Assembly (NCBI GenBank): GCA_002786715.1
Contig: PCTW01000064.1
Location: 93,713-157,712, forward strand
Reading direction: 5' to 3'
Source: Bdellovibrio sp. CG22_combo_CG10-13_8_21_14_all_39_27
GTDB taxonomy: Bacteria > Bdellovibrionota > Bacteriovoracia > Bacteriovoracales > Bacteriovoracaceae
Length of the DNA: 64,000 bases
The notes under the pieces are model-generated. The model worked only from the letters and a program-made list of their open reading frames with translations, did no database searches and was not told the DNA's origin. Positions 62,774 to 64,000 of the stretch are shown here, piece by piece. Position numbers and translations under genes: made by a program. Within the stretch, counting starts at the first letter, position 1. Each line of letters begins with the position of its first letter.

Positions 62774-64000
62774 ATGAGCGAATTCACGACTAGAAACGAT
62801 GCCCGTCATACAGCAACTCACAGAAAAGAGCGCAAGATCGATCTTCCTACAGATGCTAAGGGTAACTATCTTAAAGTGAGCCAGTTTTTTGGTGAATGCA
62901 TCTTTGACTACAGAACGACTGATGGAATTCCAGAGAACGTCCGCAAAGAAATTATCGATTGTGTGACCACGGCAAAGCCCGTTCGTCGCGAGCACGCTGA
63001 AGTTATTGCGAAAGCTGCAGTTGAATGGGCGACGGCCAATGGGGCCACTCACTTTTGCCACTGGTTCCAACCATTGACTGGCACAACCGCCGAAAAACAT
63101 GATGCCTTTATTAGTTTTAAAAATGGCAGACCTATCGATCACTTGAGTGCTGGTCAGCTTATGCAAGGCGAGCCCGATGCTTCTTCATTTCCACACGGTG
63201 GGAGTCGCTCAACATTCGAAGCTCGTGGATATACGACTTGGGATTTGTCTTCTCCTATGTTTTTAATGGAAGGAGTGAACGGTAAAACACTTTGTATTCC
63301 TACCGCTTTTATTTCTTATCATGGCAATGCACTTGATATGAAAACTCCTCTTTTGAGATCAATCAATAAACTATCAGAGCATGCCACTAAGTTTTTGCAT
63401 TTAATTGGTGATAAAAAAGTTTCAAGCGTAAAAGTTAATTGTGGTCCAGAACAAGAATATTTCTTAGTGGATAAAGCTTTTTACTATTCACGTCCTGATT
63501 TAGTAATGACTGGACGTGCTCTTTTTGGTTCTGTTTCCTCAAAGAACCAACAGCTCTCTGATCATTATTTTGCACAGATTCCAGAGAGAGTACTCTCATT
63601 TATGCAAGAGCTTGATCTTGAGCTTTATCGTGTCGGGATTACTGCTAAAACTCGCCATAATGAAGTCGCTCCAGGGCAATATGAAATCGCTCCACTCTTT
63701 TCTGAAGCAAACGTTTCATCAGATCAAAACCAACTTTTGATGGCGATCATGAGAAAGACAGCAGAGAAGCACAGCTTTGTCGCAATCCTTCATGAAAAGC
63801 CGTTCGCCGGTATTAACGGTTCGGGTAAACATTTGAACTGGTCAATCTCGACAGATGACGGAAGTAATCTTTTAGAACCAGGTGATGAGCCTCATCAAAA
63901 CCTTAGATTTATGGCCGTGGTTGCAATTATCTGTGAGGCGGTTAAGCGTCATGGTGGCATGATGAGAGCTTCAATTGCTTCTCACTCAAACGACCATCGT
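62774..64000 (+). CDS. glnN: type III glutamine synthetase (N-terminal 409 residues)
   Basis: The frame is open to the window end (409 codons of about 700). It converts glutamate and ammonia to glutamine with ATP. Type III features: VEWATANGATHFCHWFQPLTGTTAEKHDAF near 90-115 in family form, GGSRSTFEARGYTTWD near 145-160, GPEQEYFLVD near 223-232 with metal-binding Glu, GITAKTRHNEVAPGQYE near 290-306, and KPFAGINGSGKHLNWS near 342-357. SD AAGGAGACC 9 bases before ATG 62774. Type III enzymes are dodecamers of a larger subunit, known from Bacteroides and some other phyla; found here as probably the main or an accessory synthetase. Confidence 0.95.
   Translation, partial: MSEFTTRNDARHTATHRKERKIDLPTDAKGNYLKVSQFFGECIFDYRTTDGIPENVRKEIIDCVTTAKPVRREHAEVIAKAAVEWATANGATHFCHWFQPLTGTTAEKHDAFISFKNGRPIDHLSAGQLMQGEPDASSFPHGGSRSTFEARGYTTWDLSSPMFLMEGVNGKTLCIPTAFISYHGNALDMKTPLLRSINKLSEHATKFLHLIGDKKVSSVKVNCGPEQEYFLVDKAFYYSRPDLVMTGRALFGSVSSKNQQLSDHYFAQIPERVLSFMQELDLELYRVGITAKTRHNEVAPGQYEIAPLFSEANVSSDQNQLLMAIMRKTAEKHSFVAILHEKPFAGINGSGKHLNWSISTDDGSNLLEPGDEPHQNLRFMAVVAIICEAVKRHGGMMRASIASHSNDHR

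Noticed and set aside
62735..63166. 143-codon frame on the minus strand opposite glnN
   Set aside because: It lies opposite a clear type III glutamine synthetase frame and its translation has no family features.
1..64000. CRISPR arrays, insertion sequences, prophage or integrase genes
   Set aside because: I found no repeat-spacer array, transposase or integrase motif, and codon and base use look even across the window.

Overview
The window (about 40% G+C, densely packed, no mobile elements, no rRNA or tRNA found) looks like a chromosomal core segment of a Gram-negative predatory bacterium of the Bdellovibrionota, probably Bacteriovorax/Peredibacter-like rather than Bdellovibrio proper. This is an inference from gene content: a complete double-membrane type II secretion operon, many large secreted proteins of unknown family, type III glutamine synthetase, a FecR/CHASE2 signalling set, and a shortened DacB peptidase overlapping an ankyrin gene, the arrangement known from the Bdellovibrio self-protection locus. 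No strain can be named from sequence alone.

Layout. 1-2.5 kb: tail of a 2-oxo acid dehydrogenase E1 beta gene, the 23S rRNA methyltransferase rlmC, and a convergent secreted six-hairpin glycosidase-like gene. 2.6-9.3 kb (minus strand): a signalling cassette of FecR-domain protein, TPR/beta-barrel protein, CHASE2 adenylate cyclase and membrane histidine kinase. 9.5-16.3 kb: hemF, a Tat-exported HiPIP behind an FNR-like box, the dacB-ankyrin pair, and two unknown exported proteins. 16.3-18.5 kb: a membrane protein/XRE regulator pair with a clear operator-promoter, a small exported protein and a coiled-coil protein. 18.5-24.2 kb (minus): the SUF iron-sulfur operon, Rrf2 regulator-sufB-sufC-sufD-sufS-nfu, preceded by two inverted-repeat operators. 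24.4-34.2 kb: a rhomboid protease, a giant 1818-residue secreted protein with ten paired-cysteine modules, argS, a GNAT and small exported proteins. 34.2-38.8 kb: an unusual type IIA topoisomerase pair resembling phage T4/eukaryotic enzymes, then an ihfA/HU-like gene and a MerR gene. 38.8-53.5 kb (minus): the full gspCDEFGHIJKLMN operon ending in a prenyl synthase. 53.7-64 kb: acyl-CoA dehydrogenase, an FG-GAP/ASPIC lipoprotein, an A-type-like protein plus LysR regulator, an M61 peptidase, a GYF/PilZ protein with a hairpin over its ribosome binding site, exported small proteins and the start of glnN.

How it fits together. Secretion (T2SS) plus many signal-peptide proteins fit a lifestyle of exporting hydrolases; the dacB-ankyrin pair fits wall remodelling with self-protection; cAMP (CHASE2 cyclase) and possibly c-di-GMP (PilZ) provide signalling; SUF, Nfu, an A-type-like protein and HiPIP form an Fe-S theme. 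The most notable items are the dacB-ankyrin pair, the T4/eukaryote-like topoisomerase, the giant cysteine-pair protein, and several inverted repeats that look like operators or translation-control hairpins. No intergenic stretch exceeds 300 bases; the longest are 9270-9508 and 53518-53745. All family assignments are from reading motifs, not from database searches.
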